NCBI RefSeq assembly: GCF_900129665.1
Contig: NZ_FQWL01000004.1
Location: forward strand, 124,001 to 188,000
Direction of reading: 5' to 3'
Source of the DNA: Flagellimonas flava
GTDB lineage: Bacteria > Bacteroidota > Bacteroidia > Flavobacteriales > Flavobacteriaceae
DNA length: 64,000 bases
The translations under genes were made by a program, and so were the position numbers. The notes below the pieces were generated by a model. That model made no database searches. It was not told where the DNA came from and saw only the letters and a program-made list of their open reading frames with translations. This document shows positions 1 to 9,341 of the stretch, in pieces (the first letter of the stretch is position 1; each line of letters begins with the position of its first letter).

Positions 1-762
1 GGTTGTATGAATGCTTGTGGCCAGCACAATATGGCCCATATCGGTTTTCAAGGGATGTCCATACGGACCAAGGACAAATTGGTAGCTCCAGCACTTCAAG
101 TGCTGTTGGGCGGGGGCAACTTCGGAAACGGAAAGGGAAGATTCGCGGATAAGGTGATCAAAATTCCAAGTAAAAGAGGGCCGCAAGCCTTGCGTTTGAT
201 CTTAGATGATTTCAACACCAATGGAAACGGGTCTTCATTTGCGGACTACTATTGGGAAAAGGGAGAACATTACTTCTATGATTTCCTTAAACCTCTAGCC
301 AATATTGAAAACCTTAACCCTTCAGATTTTATCGACTGGGGAACAGAGGAAAAGTATAAGAAAGAGATAGGAATAGGGGAATGCGCTGGCGTTATTGTGG
401 ATCTCGTGGCAACACTATTTTTTGAGAGCCAGGAAAAAATTGAGAAAGCCGAGGAAGCCTTATCCGAAGGAAAATGGGCTGCTAGTATCTATTATTCATA
501 CCAATCCATTGTGAATTCGGCTAAAGCGCTATTGACTTCGGAAAAAGTAAAAACCAATACACATAATGGTATCATCAGGGATTTTGACCGCCTTTATGTG
601 GAATCTGGGAAAATTAATTTGGAAGGAAGTTTTGAAGATTTGGCGCTTCAGCTGAACAAAAACAGGCCTACTGAAGAATTCGCCCAGCAATTTTTGAACG
701 ATGCTAAAACCGTTTTAGAGCAATTGGAGGCCTACAGAAAATTAGAATTGACCCATGTATAG
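1..762 (+). CDS. Siroheme-dependent sulfite/nitrite reductase, C-terminal part, fused to a HEPN-like domain (5' end outside window)
   Basis: The reading frame is open from base 1, so the gene starts upstream and 253 codons are visible. The first residues contain C-x3-C (codons 2 and 6, followed by GQH), the second half of the [4Fe-4S]-siroheme ligand set of sulfite and assimilatory nitrite reductases, and then the family's GFQGMSIRTK-like segment. From about codon 130 the chain becomes an all-helical region (SIYYSYQSIVNSAKALL, then THNGII) resembling a HEPN domain. The catalytic HEPN RNase motif (R-x4-6-H) is not seen, so this domain is probably structural or binding. Sulfite versus nitrite as substrate cannot be decided from the tail. 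The following siroheme methyltransferase and ferredoxin reductase genes fit either role. Confidence 0.85.
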   Translation, partial: GCMNACGQHNMAHIGFQGMSIRTKDKLVAPALQVLLGGGNFGNGKGRFADKVIKIPSKRGPQALRLILDDFNTNGNGSSFADYYWEKGEHYFYDFLKPLANIENLNPSDFIDWGTEEKYKKEIGIGECAGVIVDLVATLFFESQEKIEKAEEALSEGKWAASIYYSYQSIVNSAKALLTSEKVKTNTHNGIIRDFDRLYVESGKINLEGSFEDLALQLNKNRPTEEFAQQFLNDAKTVLEQLEAYRKLELTHV

Positions 763-1531
763 AGGAAAACTAACTGTAGTAGGTGCGGGACCGGGAGATA
801 TTGAATTGATTACCCTAAAAGGAATCAAAGCTTTGTCCGATGCGGATGTGGTTTTATATGACGCTTTGGTAGATACACAGTTGTTGGAATATGCCAGTGA
901 TGCGGAGCAAATTTTTGTAGGGAAAAGAAAAGGATGCTATGCCTACCAACAAGAACAGATTAATGAACTGATTGTTCAGCGGGCAAGAACGAAAGGACAT
1001 GTGGTACGCTTAAAAGGTGGAGACCCTTTTGTTTTTGGTAGGGGAGCGGAAGAAATGGAGTATGCGGCCCAACATGGTTTGGAAGTGGCCGTGGTTCCGG
1101 GCATCTCATCTGCAGTTTCCGTACCGGCAGCACAGCATATTCCGGTGACCAAAAGAGGGGCTACCGAAAGTTTTTGGGTAATTACGGGCACTACAAAAGA
1201 GCATAAACTATCAAAGGATGTGGAGTTGGCGGCCAAGTCAAATGCCACGATTCTCATCTTGATGGGGATGTCCAAACTGGGGGAAATTATGGAACTGTTT
1301 AAACAGCAAGGAAAATCGGAACTCCCTGTGGCAATTATCCAAAACGGCACAACAGATAAAGAAAAAGTGGGAATTGGTACTGTTGCTTCCATTGAGTACA
1401 AGGCAAAGGAGCAGCAGTTATCCAATCCCGCGATTATCATTATTGGGGAGGTGGTTCATCATCGACGGCGACTTATGGAACTCCAAGAGCATTACGCGAA
1501 CAAGTTAGAATTAGTAGAAAACAATAATTAA
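755..1531 (+). CDS. cobA: Uroporphyrinogen-III C-methyltransferase (SUMT)
   Basis: SUMT transfers two methyl groups from SAM to uroporphyrinogen III to make precorrin-2, the precursor of siroheme. The 258-residue length is that of a stand-alone SUMT. The SAM-binding GAGPGD is at residues 10-15, the GGDPFVFGRG loop at 88-97, and the PGISSA and PVTKRG segments follow. It overlaps the upstream siroheme reductase by 8 bp, so the two are translationally coupled and the cofactor is made with its enzyme. No precorrin-2 dehydrogenase/ferrochelatase lies beside it here; that step must be encoded elsewhere. Confidence 0.93.
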   Translation: MYRGKLTVVGAGPGDIELITLKGIKALSDADVVLYDALVDTQLLEYASDAEQIFVGKRKGCYAYQQEQINELIVQRARTKGHVVRLKGGDPFVFGRGAEEMEYAAQHGLEVAVVPGISSAVSVPAAQHIPVTKRGATESFWVITGTTKEHKLSKDVELAAKSNATILILMGMSKLGEIMELFKQQGKSELPVAIIQNGTTDKEKVGIGTVASIEYKAKEQQLSNPAIIIIGEVVHHRRRLMELQEHYANKLELVENNN

Positions 1532-1583
1532 TATAGGTCGGTCAACAACCCAAAAATGGGAAATAGACCATTAAAATAGAGTT

Positions 1584-2645
1584 ATGATAAAGACAGATGT
1601 ACTGATAATTGGAGCTGGACCAACAGGATTGTTTACCGTGTTTGAAGCCGGTCTTTTAAAACTAAAGACCCATCTCATAGATGCCTTACCGCAGCCAGGA
1701 GGTCAATGTTCCGAGATCTATCCTAAAAAACCCATTTATGATATTCCGGCCTATCCAGAAATTTTGGCCGGGGATTTGGTAGACCGTTTAATGGAACAAA
1801 TCAAGCCTTTTGAGCCCGGATTTACCCTTGGTGAACGAGCTGAGACTTTAGAAAAACAAGAGGATGGATCGTTTATTGTAACTACCAATAAAGGAACCAA
1901 ACATCATGCACCTGTAGTGGTCATTGCCGGCGGACTGGGATCTTTTGAACCCAGAAAACCATTGATTGCCAATATTGGTGATTATGAGGATAAAGGAGTG
2001 GTATATATGATCAAGGACCCTGAAGTGTACCGAAACAAGAAAGTAGTGATTGCGGGAGGTGGGGATTCCGCCCTGGACTGGGCCATTTATTTGGCGGATG
2101 TAGCTTCCGAAGTGGCCTTGGTGCATCGAAGAAACGAATTTAGGGGCGCTTTGGATTCTGTAGAAAAAGCTTCAGAACTGGCGAAATTGGGTAAAATTCT
2201 ATTGTATACTGAGGCTGAGGTGAAGGAAATTCATGGTGAAAACGAACTTAAGGCGGTTGTCATCAAACATAATGACGAGGCCAAAGGACAGACCTATGTG
2301 GAGACGGATTACTTTATCCCGCTCTTTGGTTTGTCCCCAAAGTTGGGACCTATAGGAAATTGGGGCTTGGAAATTGAGAAAAATGCGATTATGGTCAATA
2401 ATGCAAAGGATTATCAGACCAATATTCCAGGTGTTTTTGCCATCGGTGATGTTAACACCTATCCTGGAAAACTAAAATTGATTTTATCTGGATTCCATGA
2501 GGCGGCCGTAATGTGCCAATATGCCTATCAGATTATCAACCCAGATAAGCGATTTGTAATGAAATACACTACCGTTGGTGGCGTCCAAGGTTTTGATGGA
2601 ACCAAAAAAGAGGCCAAAAAAGAAGTGGTGCAAAGCATAATCTAG
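1584..2645 (+). CDS. Ferredoxin--NADP reductase, thioredoxin-reductase-like type
   Basis: A 353-residue flavoprotein with the FAD-binding GAGPTG at residues 10-15, a second dinucleotide (NADPH) motif AGGGDSA at about 157-163, and the C-terminal FAIGDVN. It lacks the redox-active CxxC of true thioredoxin reductases, which is the mark of the YumC/TrxR-like ferredoxin-NADP reductases. It would move electrons between NADPH and ferredoxin. Located 52 bp after cobA on the same strand, it is the natural electron supply for the ferredoxin-dependent siroheme reductase at the window start (inference from context). Confidence 0.88.
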   Translation: MIKTDVLIIGAGPTGLFTVFEAGLLKLKTHLIDALPQPGGQCSEIYPKKPIYDIPAYPEILAGDLVDRLMEQIKPFEPGFTLGERAETLEKQEDGSFIVTTNKGTKHHAPVVVIAGGLGSFEPRKPLIANIGDYEDKGVVYMIKDPEVYRNKKVVIAGGGDSALDWAIYLADVASEVALVHRRNEFRGALDSVEKASELAKLGKILLYTEAEVKEIHGENELKAVVIKHNDEAKGQTYVETDYFIPLFGLSPKLGPIGNWGLEIEKNAIMVNNAKDYQTNIPGVFAIGDVNTYPGKLKLILSGFHEAAVMCQYAYQIINPDKRFVMKYTTVGGVQGFDGTKKEAKKEVVQSII

Positions 2646-2670
2646 AGCTTATTTTAGATTATTTGAGTCA

Positions 2671-2709
2671 GTCAACACCCTCTATAGCATTGCTTTGGAG
2701 GGTTTTGAC
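2671..2709 (+). terminator. Possible hairpin terminator after the ferredoxin reductase gene
   Basis: Two stacked stems, GTCAA (2671-2675) with TTGAC (2705-2709) and ACCCTC (2677-2682) with GAGGGT (2698-2703), close a 15-nt loop. Only a short T run (2703-2706) lies inside the structure and none follows, so it is a weak candidate. Confidence 0.35.
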
Positions 2710-2783
2710 TAAATAAATCGGATTTAAGTTGTTTTTGAGGACAAAGTGCTGTTATTTTGTCCTCAGTTCATTTAAAATTTGAA

Positions 2784-2920
2784 GTGGTTATCGAGAAAGG
2801 CGGAGGGACTAGACCCTGTGAAGCCTTAGCAACCCTTAGCACATCCCATCATCTGGGATTCTGAGAAGGTGCTACATTCTACCTAACATCGGTACATGAT
2901 GATGGGATGGATAACGAGAA
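2784..2920 (+). promoter_or_regulatory. SAM-I (S-box) riboswitch controlling the methionine synthase operon
   Basis: The sequence follows the S-box consensus: GTTATC at 2787-2792 pairs with GATAAC at 2910-2915 (P1); GGCGGAGGGAC (2799-2809) with ACCC then TGAAGCC form P2 with its kink-turn; GCAACCCTT and AAGGTGCTA form the P3 base. SAM-I elements bind SAM and shut off methionine genes. Here it lies 76 bases upstream of the first metH gene, as expected. No clear intrinsic terminator follows before the start codon, so control may be translational or use the unusual downstream pairing described in the findings. Confidence 0.93.
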
Positions 2921-2995
2921 AAGCTTTTACAGCAAATTTTCCTAATGTTTTCTTGATACCTAATTAGATCCCAAAAAAAAAGGGACAATTTAGTT

Positions 2996-4009
2996 ATGGA
3001 GCAGATTGAAGCTATTTTACAGGAACGAATTTTGGTATTGGATGGCGCCATGGGAACCATGTTGCAGCGTTATCAGTTCGAAGAAGAAGATTTTAGAGGA
3101 GAACGATTTAAGGATTGGGAACATCCCCTAAAAGGTAATAACGATCTCTTGTCCCTTACCCAGCCAGAGGCGTTGGCCGAAGTACACAGAAAATATTTTG
3201 CCGCTGGAGCGGATATCGTGGAAACCAATACCTTTTCCGGTACCACAATAGCTATGGCAGATTACCACATGGAGGAATTGGTATATGAACTCAACTATGA
3301 ATCGGCAAGAATTGCAAAAAGGGTAGCCGCAGAGTTTACGGCCAAAGAACCGCACAAACCTAGATTTGTGGCGGGTAGTATTGGTCCAACCAATAAAACC
3401 GCCAGTATGTCCCCGGATGTAAACGACCCTGGATTTCGGGCCGTATCATTTGATGAACTTAGGTATGCCTACAAAGAACAGGTGGAGGCTTTATTGGATG
3501 GGGGAGCGGACATTTTGTTGGTAGAAACCATTTTTGACACTTTAAATGCGAAAGCAGCCCTCTTTGCCATTGAAGAGGTAAAGGAAGAACGTAATATTGC
3601 GGTGCCAATTATGGTCAGCGGTACTATAACAGATGCATCAGGTCGGACACTTTCAGGACAAACAGCAGAGGCCTTTTTGATATCTGTTTCGCATATTCCA
3701 ATTCTAACTGTCGGATTTAATTGTGCCTTGGGGGCTAACCAATTGGTTCCCCATTTAGAAGTGCTTTCGGCAAAGACTCCGTTTGGTGTCTCAGCTCACC
3801 CCAATGCGGGTTTGCCCAACGCTTTTGGAGAATATGATGAAACTCCGGAGCAGATGGCTGAACAGATCAAAGAGTATCTCGAGAAAAACTTGGTGAATAT
3901 TGTGGGAGGTTGCTGCGGAACCACCCCTGAACATATCAAAGCGATAGCTGACTTGGCATCCAAATACAAACCTAGGAAGATATCTTCGGAGATAGCTGTT
4001 AAAATCTAA
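2996..4009 (+). CDS. metH: Methionine synthase, homocysteine-binding half (split MetH, N-terminal protein)
   Basis: A 337-residue homocysteine S-methyltransferase domain, the first module of cobalamin-dependent MetH. The zinc and homocysteine-binding cysteines are present: GFNCALG with Cys243 and GGCCGTT with Cys306-307. The protein ends just after this module, at a natural domain boundary, and the folate, cobalamin and reactivation modules are encoded by the gene at 4487. The ATG at 2996 follows an A-rich leader without a clear Shine-Dalgarno. Expression is expected to be repressed by SAM through the S-box upstream. A stand-alone methyltransferase using another donor is less likely given the neighbour. 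Confidence 0.92.
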   Translation: MEQIEAILQERILVLDGAMGTMLQRYQFEEEDFRGERFKDWEHPLKGNNDLLSLTQPEALAEVHRKYFAAGADIVETNTFSGTTIAMADYHMEELVYELNYESARIAKRVAAEFTAKEPHKPRFVAGSIGPTNKTASMSPDVNDPGFRAVSFDELRYAYKEQVEALLDGGADILLVETIFDTLNAKAALFAIEEVKEERNIAVPIMVSGTITDASGRTLSGQTAEAFLISVSHIPILTVGFNCALGANQLVPHLEVLSAKTPFGVSAHPNAGLPNAFGEYDETPEQMAEQIKEYLEKNLVNIVGGCCGTTPEHIKAIADLASKYKPRKISSEIAVKI

Positions 4010-4019
4010 ACTTCATAAG

Positions 4020-4490
4020 ATGAAAAGAATTCTTCTGGTCTTAATGATTTTAGCTGTCTTCTCCTGTGAGCAGACCAATAAGGATATTCCTAAGGAAGGG
4101 TTTACAAATTCCAAAGGGATCGTGGGCTCTTGGAAATTAGTCTACGGCGAAATCAAAGAGGGGGATTCTATTCAAATCAAGGACCTTTCCAAATCGGATT
4201 TTATAAAACTGATCAATAAAGATCATTTTGCTTTTTTCAACCAACCAACGACTGGAGGGGATGGATTTTATGCAGGTGGGGGAAGCTATAGTTTGGATGG
4301 GAACAACTACGTAGAGAAGTTGGAATACATAGCCGTTGATGAGGTTCGGGGACATGAGTTTCAGTTCCAAATCGAGATCAAAGGAGATACATTGATTCAA
4401 TCGGGTATTGAAGATGTCCCTGAGGCCAGAATAAAAAGACATATCATTGAGAAATATGTACGAATCGATCAAAAGTCATTAGAAAAGTGA
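4020..4490 (+). CDS. Small predicted lipoprotein of unknown function
   Basis: A 156-residue protein starting 10 bp after the first metH gene and ending in a 4-bp GTGA overlap with the second. The N-terminus [18 protein letters not shown] is a lipoprotein signal peptide with the lipidated Cys at residue 16. The rest (GIVGSWKL, later [12 protein letters not shown]) has the look of small lipocalin-like or META-type beta proteins, but no family is assigned with confidence. Its position inside the metH operon means SAM-regulated co-expression; a role in methionine metabolism is not otherwise supported. Confidence 0.75.
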   Translation: MKRILLVLMILAVFSCEQTNKDIPKEGFTNSKGIVGSWKLVYGEIKEGDSIQIKDLSKSDFIKLINKDHFAFFNQPTTGGDGFYAGGGSYSLDGNNYVEKLEYIAVDEVRGHEFQFQIEIKGDTLIQSGIEDVPEARIKRHIIEKYVRIDQKSLEK

Positions 4491-7159
4491 TAACCGCACA
4501 AAAACACTTACGACTTTCAGGTCTCGAACCCCTTATAATTACTCCTGAAAGCAATTTTATAAACGTTGGGGAAAGGACTAATGTGGCAGGTTCCAAGAAG
4601 TTCCTTAGGCTCGTAAAAGAGGAAAAGTTTGATGAAGCCTTGGAGGTGGCCAGACATCAGGTGGAGGGCGGGGCCCAAATCATCGATATCAATATGGATG
4701 ATGGCTTGATCGATGGTAGGGAGGCCATGGTTCGATTCTTAAACCTTATTGTTTCCGAACCGGATATTGCCCGGGTTCCCATTATGATTGATAGTTCTAA
4801 ATGGGAAATCATTGAAGCGGGACTTCAAGTGGTTCAGGGCAAATGTGTAGTCAATTCTATCAGTCTCAAGGAAGGCGAAACTGAGTTTAAGCGGCAAGCT
4901 ACCTTAATCAAAAGATATGGGGCGGCGGTGATTGTCATGGCGTTTGATGAAGTGGGTCAGGCGGATAACTATGACCGAAGAATAGAGATTGCCAAACGCT
5001 CCTATGATATTTTGGTGAACGAAGTTCATTTCCCCCCTGAAGACATCATTTTCGACCTCAATATTTTTCCAGTGGCCACAGGAATGGAGGAGCATCGAAA
5101 AAATGCCATAGATTTCATTGAGGGGACCCGTTGGGTGCGCCAAAACCTTCCGCATTGCAGTGTAAGTGGGGGTGTTAGTAATGTTTCCTTTTCATTTCGA
5201 GGGAACAATCCGGTACGTGAGGCCATGCATTCTGTGTTTTTGTTCCACGCTATAGAAGCCGGGATGAACATGGGTATTGTTAATCCTGCTCTGTTGGAGA
5301 TTTATGACGATATTCCAAAAGACCTACTGGAACATGTGGAAGATGTGATTCTGGATAGACGGGATGATGCCACGGAACGCTTACTGGAATTTGCGGAAAC
5401 CGTCGTGGGCAAGGCCAAGGAAAGTAAGGTGGATTTGTCGTGGAGGGAAGAACCTCTTCAAGACCGAATTACCAGGGCCTTGGTTAAAGGGATTGATCAG
5501 TATATTGTGGAGGATGTGGAGGAAGCGAGACAGAAGGCTTCCAGACCCTTGGAAGTCATTGAAGGTAATCTGATGACCGGTATGAACGTGGTTGGCGACC
5601 TCTTTGGAAGTGGAAAAATGTTCCTTCCCCAAGTAGTGAAGTCGGCTAGGGTAATGAAAAAGGCAGTGGCCCATCTGACCCCGTTTATTGAAGCCTCCAA
5701 AGATTCCAATACATCTTCAGCAGGTAAGATTTTAATGGCCACGGTCAAAGGTGATGTTCACGACATTGGAAAAAACATCGTAAGTGTAGTATTGGCATGC
5801 AACAATTACGAAATTGTGGATTTGGGAGTAATGGTTCCTCCTGAAAAAATCATTGGTAAGGCCAAGGAAGAACAGGTTGATGTTATAGGGCTTAGTGGTT
5901 TGATCACACCTTCTTTGGATGAAATGGTTTTCTTGGCCAAGGAAATGGAAAGGCAGCAGTTTACCGTGCCCTTATTAATTGGTGGCGCAACCACAAGCAA
6001 AGCGCATACCGCGGTCAAAATCGATCCTCAATACAGTCAGGCTGTGGTTCATGTGAATGATGCCTCACGAGCGGTTACTGTAGTGGGCGACCTGCTTCAA
6101 AAGGATACCTCTGATGGGTATAAAAAATCCATTAAGCTTGATTATGAAAGCTTTCGAGATCGTTTTCTAAACCGTACCAAGCAAAAAGAATATTTAACCT
6201 TGTCTGAAGCGCGAAACAACAAATTGCAAATCGATTGGGATGCTTTGGATATCACAGAACCCAAAAAATTGGGGATTCAGGTCTTAGAGAACTTTGATTT
6301 AAAAAAACTAACCGATTTCATCGATTGGAGTCCCTTTTTTAGAAGCTGGGACCTTCATGGAAAATTTCCGGATATTTTAAAGGATGATGTAGTTGGTGTC
6401 CAAGCAACCGAACTTTTTGAGGATGCCCAAACCATGTTACAGCAAATCTTGGATGGACAGTTATTAAAGGCCAAAGCTATTTTTGGATTGTTCCCGGCCA
6501 ACCAGGTAGATGAGGATGACATTGAGGTGGAGGTAAACAATACCAAATTCATGTTTCGAACCTTGCGGCAGCAGCTGAAGAAAAGGGAAGGAGTTCCCAA
6601 CATTGCGCTAGCAGATTTCATTGCCCCCAAAAACTCTGGAATTCAAGACTATATGGGGTGTTTTTGTGTTACCACCGGATTTGGAACACAGGAGTTGGCA
6701 CAAGAATATGAAAAGAATCTGGATGATTACGGCTCCATAATGGTCAAAGCCTTGGCGGATCGTTTGGCAGAGGCTTTTGCTGAATATCTTCATAGGGAGG
6801 TGAGGATAGAATACTGGGGCTATGCCTTGGATGAAACCTTGTCCAATAATGAATTGATAGAGGAGAAATATCGGGGAATCCGCCCTGCTCCTGGATACCC
6901 AGCTTGCCCCGATCACTTGGAGAAACTAACCATATGGGAATTGTTGGAGGTCAAGGAGAAAATAGGCGTTGAACTTACGGAAAGCTTGGCCATGTGGCCG
7001 GCGGCTAGCGTTAGCGGCTATTATTTTGGCAACCCAAAGGCGAAATATTTCGGCTTGGGAAAAATAAAACCGGACCAAGTCGAGGACTTTGCGCAACGAA
7101 AGGGAATAACAAATGAAGAAGCCGAGAAATGGCTCGCACCAAATCTAGTTGACAATTAA
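4487..7159 (+). CDS. metH: Methionine synthase, folate-, cobalamin- and SAM-binding part (split MetH, C-terminal protein)
   Basis: An 890-residue protein holding the remaining MetH modules in order: pterin/methyl-tetrahydrofolate-binding domain (about 15-290), cobalamin cap and B12-binding domain with DVHDIG and the cobalt-ligating His425, and the C-terminal reactivation domain with [12 protein letters not shown] near residue 800 for SAM-dependent remethylation. It makes methionine from homocysteine together with the separate homocysteine-binding protein. Translation begins at a GTG inside the GTGA overlap with the lipoprotein gene, so coupling is likely. Full-length MetH of E. coli is about 1230 residues, matching 337 + 890. 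Confidence 0.95.
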   Translation: MITAQKHLRLSGLEPLIITPESNFINVGERTNVAGSKKFLRLVKEEKFDEALEVARHQVEGGAQIIDINMDDGLIDGREAMVRFLNLIVSEPDIARVPIMIDSSKWEIIEAGLQVVQGKCVVNSISLKEGETEFKRQATLIKRYGAAVIVMAFDEVGQADNYDRRIEIAKRSYDILVNEVHFPPEDIIFDLNIFPVATGMEEHRKNAIDFIEGTRWVRQNLPHCSVSGGVSNVSFSFRGNNPVREAMHSVFLFHAIEAGMNMGIVNPALLEIYDDIPKDLLEHVEDVILDRRDDATERLLEFAETVVGKAKESKVDLSWREEPLQDRITRALVKGIDQYIVEDVEEARQKASRPLEVIEGNLMTGMNVVGDLFGSGKMFLPQVVKSARVMKKAVAHLTPFIEASKDSNTSSAGKILMATVKGDVHDIGKNIVSVVLACNNYEIVDLGVMVPPEKIIGKAKEEQVDVIGLSGLITPSLDEMVFLAKEMERQQFTVPLLIGGATTSKAHTAVKIDPQYSQAVVHVNDASRAVTVVGDLLQKDTSDGYKKSIKLDYESFRDRFLNRTKQKEYLTLSEARNNKLQIDWDALDITEPKKLGIQVLENFDLKKLTDFIDWSPFFRSWDLHGKFPDILKDDVVGVQATELFEDAQTMLQQILDGQLLKAKAIFGLFPANQVDEDDIEVEVNNTKFMFRTLRQQLKKREGVPNIALADFIAPKNSGIQDYMGCFCVTTGFGTQELAQEYEKNLDDYGSIMVKALADRLAEAFAEYLHREVRIEYWGYALDETLSNNELIEEKYRGIRPAPGYPACPDHLEKLTIWELLEVKEKIGVELTESLAMWPAASVSGYYFGNPKAKYFGLGKIKPDQVEDFAQRKGITNEEAEKWLAPNLVDN

Positions 7160-7165
7160 GCACAA

Positions 7166-8119
7166 ATGAAAGTAACTGACCACATAAAAGCAGCAAAGGG
7201 GCAGACTCTATTTAGCTTTGAGATCATCCCGCCCGTAAAAGGTCGGAGCATACAGGAGTTGTATGGCAATATCGACCCACTTATGGAATTTAAACCTCCG
7301 TTTATTGATGTTACCACGTCCAGGGAAGAGTTCGTTTATATTGACCGGGACGGCCTTTTGGACAAAAAATTGACGCGTATGCGCCCGGGAACATTGGGGA
7401 TCTGCGCATCAATTAAGCATAAATATGATGTCGATACCGTTCCCCACGTACTTTGTGGTGGTTTTACCTGTGAGGAAACGGAGTATCTTTTGGTAGATTG
7501 TCATTATCTAGGGATAGACAATGTCATGGCCTTGCGAGGAGATGCCATGAAAGAAGAAAAGTATTTTGAACCCACTTCTGGGGGACATAAATACGCTTCG
7601 GACTTGGTAAGGCAAATTAGGGAATTGAACAAAGGAAATTATTTGCATGAGGTCATTGAAACCGACAATTGTGCCAATTTTTGTGTTGGGGTAGCCGGAT
7701 ATCCTGAGAAACATATGGAAGCCCCATCGCTAAAGTCAGATTTAAAGCGCCTCAAACAAAAAGTGGAATTGGGAGCGGACTACGTGGTGACCCAAATGTT
7801 CTTCGACAATCAAAAATTCTTTGAATTTGTGGAAGAGGCCAGAAAGATGGGGATAGATGTTCCTATTATTCCTGGGATTAAACCCATTGCCGTTAAACGA
7901 CATTTACAGCTTTTGCCCCAAGTTTTTAGGGTGGATATTCCTGAGGATTTGATCGACGCGGTGGAAAAATGCAAAAACAATAAAGAAGTGCGGCAAGTAG
8001 GGGTGGAATGGTGCATTCAGCAATCCAAGGAGCTCAAAGAAGCCGGAGTCCCGGTTTTGCATTATTATTCTATGGGTAAATCGGACAATATCAAGGCCAT
8101 AGCAAAAGAGATTTTTTAA
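7166..8119 (+). CDS. metF: 5,10-methylenetetrahydrofolate reductase
   Basis: Reduces methylene-THF to methyl-THF, the methyl donor for the MetH just upstream (6-bp gap). The 317-residue flavoprotein carries the family's FSFEIIPP start, the DVTTSREE strand, the LALRGD-like segment (NVMALRGDAM) and QMFFDNQKF. The active-site Glu is that in SFEIIPP. Being the last gene of the metH operon it shares the S-box control. Confidence 0.94.
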   Translation: MKVTDHIKAAKGQTLFSFEIIPPVKGRSIQELYGNIDPLMEFKPPFIDVTTSREEFVYIDRDGLLDKKLTRMRPGTLGICASIKHKYDVDTVPHVLCGGFTCEETEYLLVDCHYLGIDNVMALRGDAMKEEKYFEPTSGGHKYASDLVRQIRELNKGNYLHEVIETDNCANFCVGVAGYPEKHMEAPSLKSDLKRLKQKVELGADYVVTQMFFDNQKFFEFVEEARKMGIDVPIIPGIKPIAVKRHLQLLPQVFRVDIPEDLIDAVEKCKNNKEVRQVGVEWCIQQSKELKEAGVPVLHYYSMGKSDNIKAIAKEIF

Positions 8120-8191
8120 AATGCTCCTGCCAGTTTTGAAATAAAATTTAAATACCAACCTTCCATCAAAAAAGGGCTATTTTAGCACCTC

Positions 8192-9298
8192 ATGAAGCGC
8201 CTACTTCTTTTAAACCTCGTTATTGGTTTGGTAGCAAGTCAGGGAATTTCCCAAGATTCCCAGATAGCCAAAAAATATGTGCTGGATGCCAGTCAGTTTT
8301 ATGGTTCCATTTTGCTTCATAACCCAGATATTTCCCATTTGATTTCGGCCCATCCCGGTGGTGTGATACTAGGATTCAATCGAAAACGCTTTGGGCATGA
8401 AGAATGGGAAGCTTTATATGGTTATCCGGATACTGGGCTTTCCTTCATTTATCAGAATATGAACAATGCTACCCTAGGGGAGCATTTTGGATTATACGCC
8501 CACTATAATTTCTATTTTCTCCAAAGAAATTTACAATTCAGAATAGGGCAGGGAGTAGCGTATAATACCAATCCGTACGATAAAAACGACAATTTTAGAA
8601 ACAATGCTTATGGAACCCATTTGTTGAGTTCAACCATGGTCATGTTCAATTATCAAAGGGAAAATCTATTCAAAGGGCTTGGAGTGAAGGCAGGAATTTC
8701 CCTGATACATTACTCCAATGCCAATTTTAAGGCACCAAACACCTCCACAAACACTTTTGCGCTTAATCTAGGGTTGACGTATGACTTGGACCAGGATTTG
8801 AATTATAACTACTTACAGCCCGAAACCAAAGAAAAGGTAGAAGAGCCCATTCGGTACAACTTGGCATTCAGAACCGGGGTGAATGAAAGTGATGTTATTG
8901 ACTCAGGGCGTTACGGATTCTGGATTTTATCGGCCTATGCGGACAAAAGATTGGGTAGGAAAAGTGCTTTGCAATTGGGAACAGATGTATTTTTTTCCAA
9001 TTTCTTAAAAGAATTGATTCGCTTTCAATCCATATCCTTTCCGGAATTGCAGGTGGCACCGGATACGGATTTCAAAAGAGTTGGGGTATTTATTGGACAT
9101 GAATTGTTTATCAATAAATTGAGTTTTGAAACTCAATTGGGATATTACGTATACTACCCATTTGATTTTGAGGGAAGGGTCTATAATCGAATTGGTCTGA
9201 AGCGTTATTTCGGGGATAGATGGTTTGGGGCAATTACCTTAAAATCCCATGGCGCCAAAGCGGAAACTGTAGAATTTGGAATTGGAATTAGACTATAG
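8192..9298 (+). CDS. Outer-membrane acyloxyacyl hydrolase, PagL-like
   Basis: 368 residues with a signal peptide (first ~20 residues, ending ASQGISQ) and many short amphipathic strands typical of an outer-membrane beta-barrel. The segment LIHYSNAN at residues 171-178 contains the His-x-Ser pair (His173, Ser175) characteristic of PagL lipid A 3-O-deacylases and of the related acyloxyacyl hydrolases annotated in flavobacteria. It would remove an acyl chain from lipid A in the outer leaflet. The protein is about twice the length of PagL, with a second set of strands after residue 225, so substrate is uncertain. Confidence 0.7.
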   Translation: MKRLLLLNLVIGLVASQGISQDSQIAKKYVLDASQFYGSILLHNPDISHLISAHPGGVILGFNRKRFGHEEWEALYGYPDTGLSFIYQNMNNATLGEHFGLYAHYNFYFLQRNLQFRIGQGVAYNTNPYDKNDNFRNNAYGTHLLSSTMVMFNYQRENLFKGLGVKAGISLIHYSNANFKAPNTSTNTFALNLGLTYDLDQDLNYNYLQPETKEKVEEPIRYNLAFRTGVNESDVIDSGRYGFWILSAYADKRLGRKSALQLGTDVFFSNFLKELIRFQSISFPELQVAPDTDFKRVGVFIGHELFINKLSFETQLGYYVYYPFDFEGRVYNRIGLKRYFGDRWFGAITLKSHGAKAETVEFGIGIRL

Positions 9299-9341
9299 AT
9301 GTATGATGTTCATGGCTAGATGGTCAACCTATTACTTACAG

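Noticed and set aside
976..1440. 154-codon open frame on the minus strand inside cobA
   Set aside because: It mirrors cobA codons, has no family features, and the sense frame is an obvious SUMT.
4009..4487. Frameshift or pseudogene between the two metH genes
   Set aside because: Both halves have complete domains with their own starts, and a full lipoprotein gene lies between them; this is a natural split.
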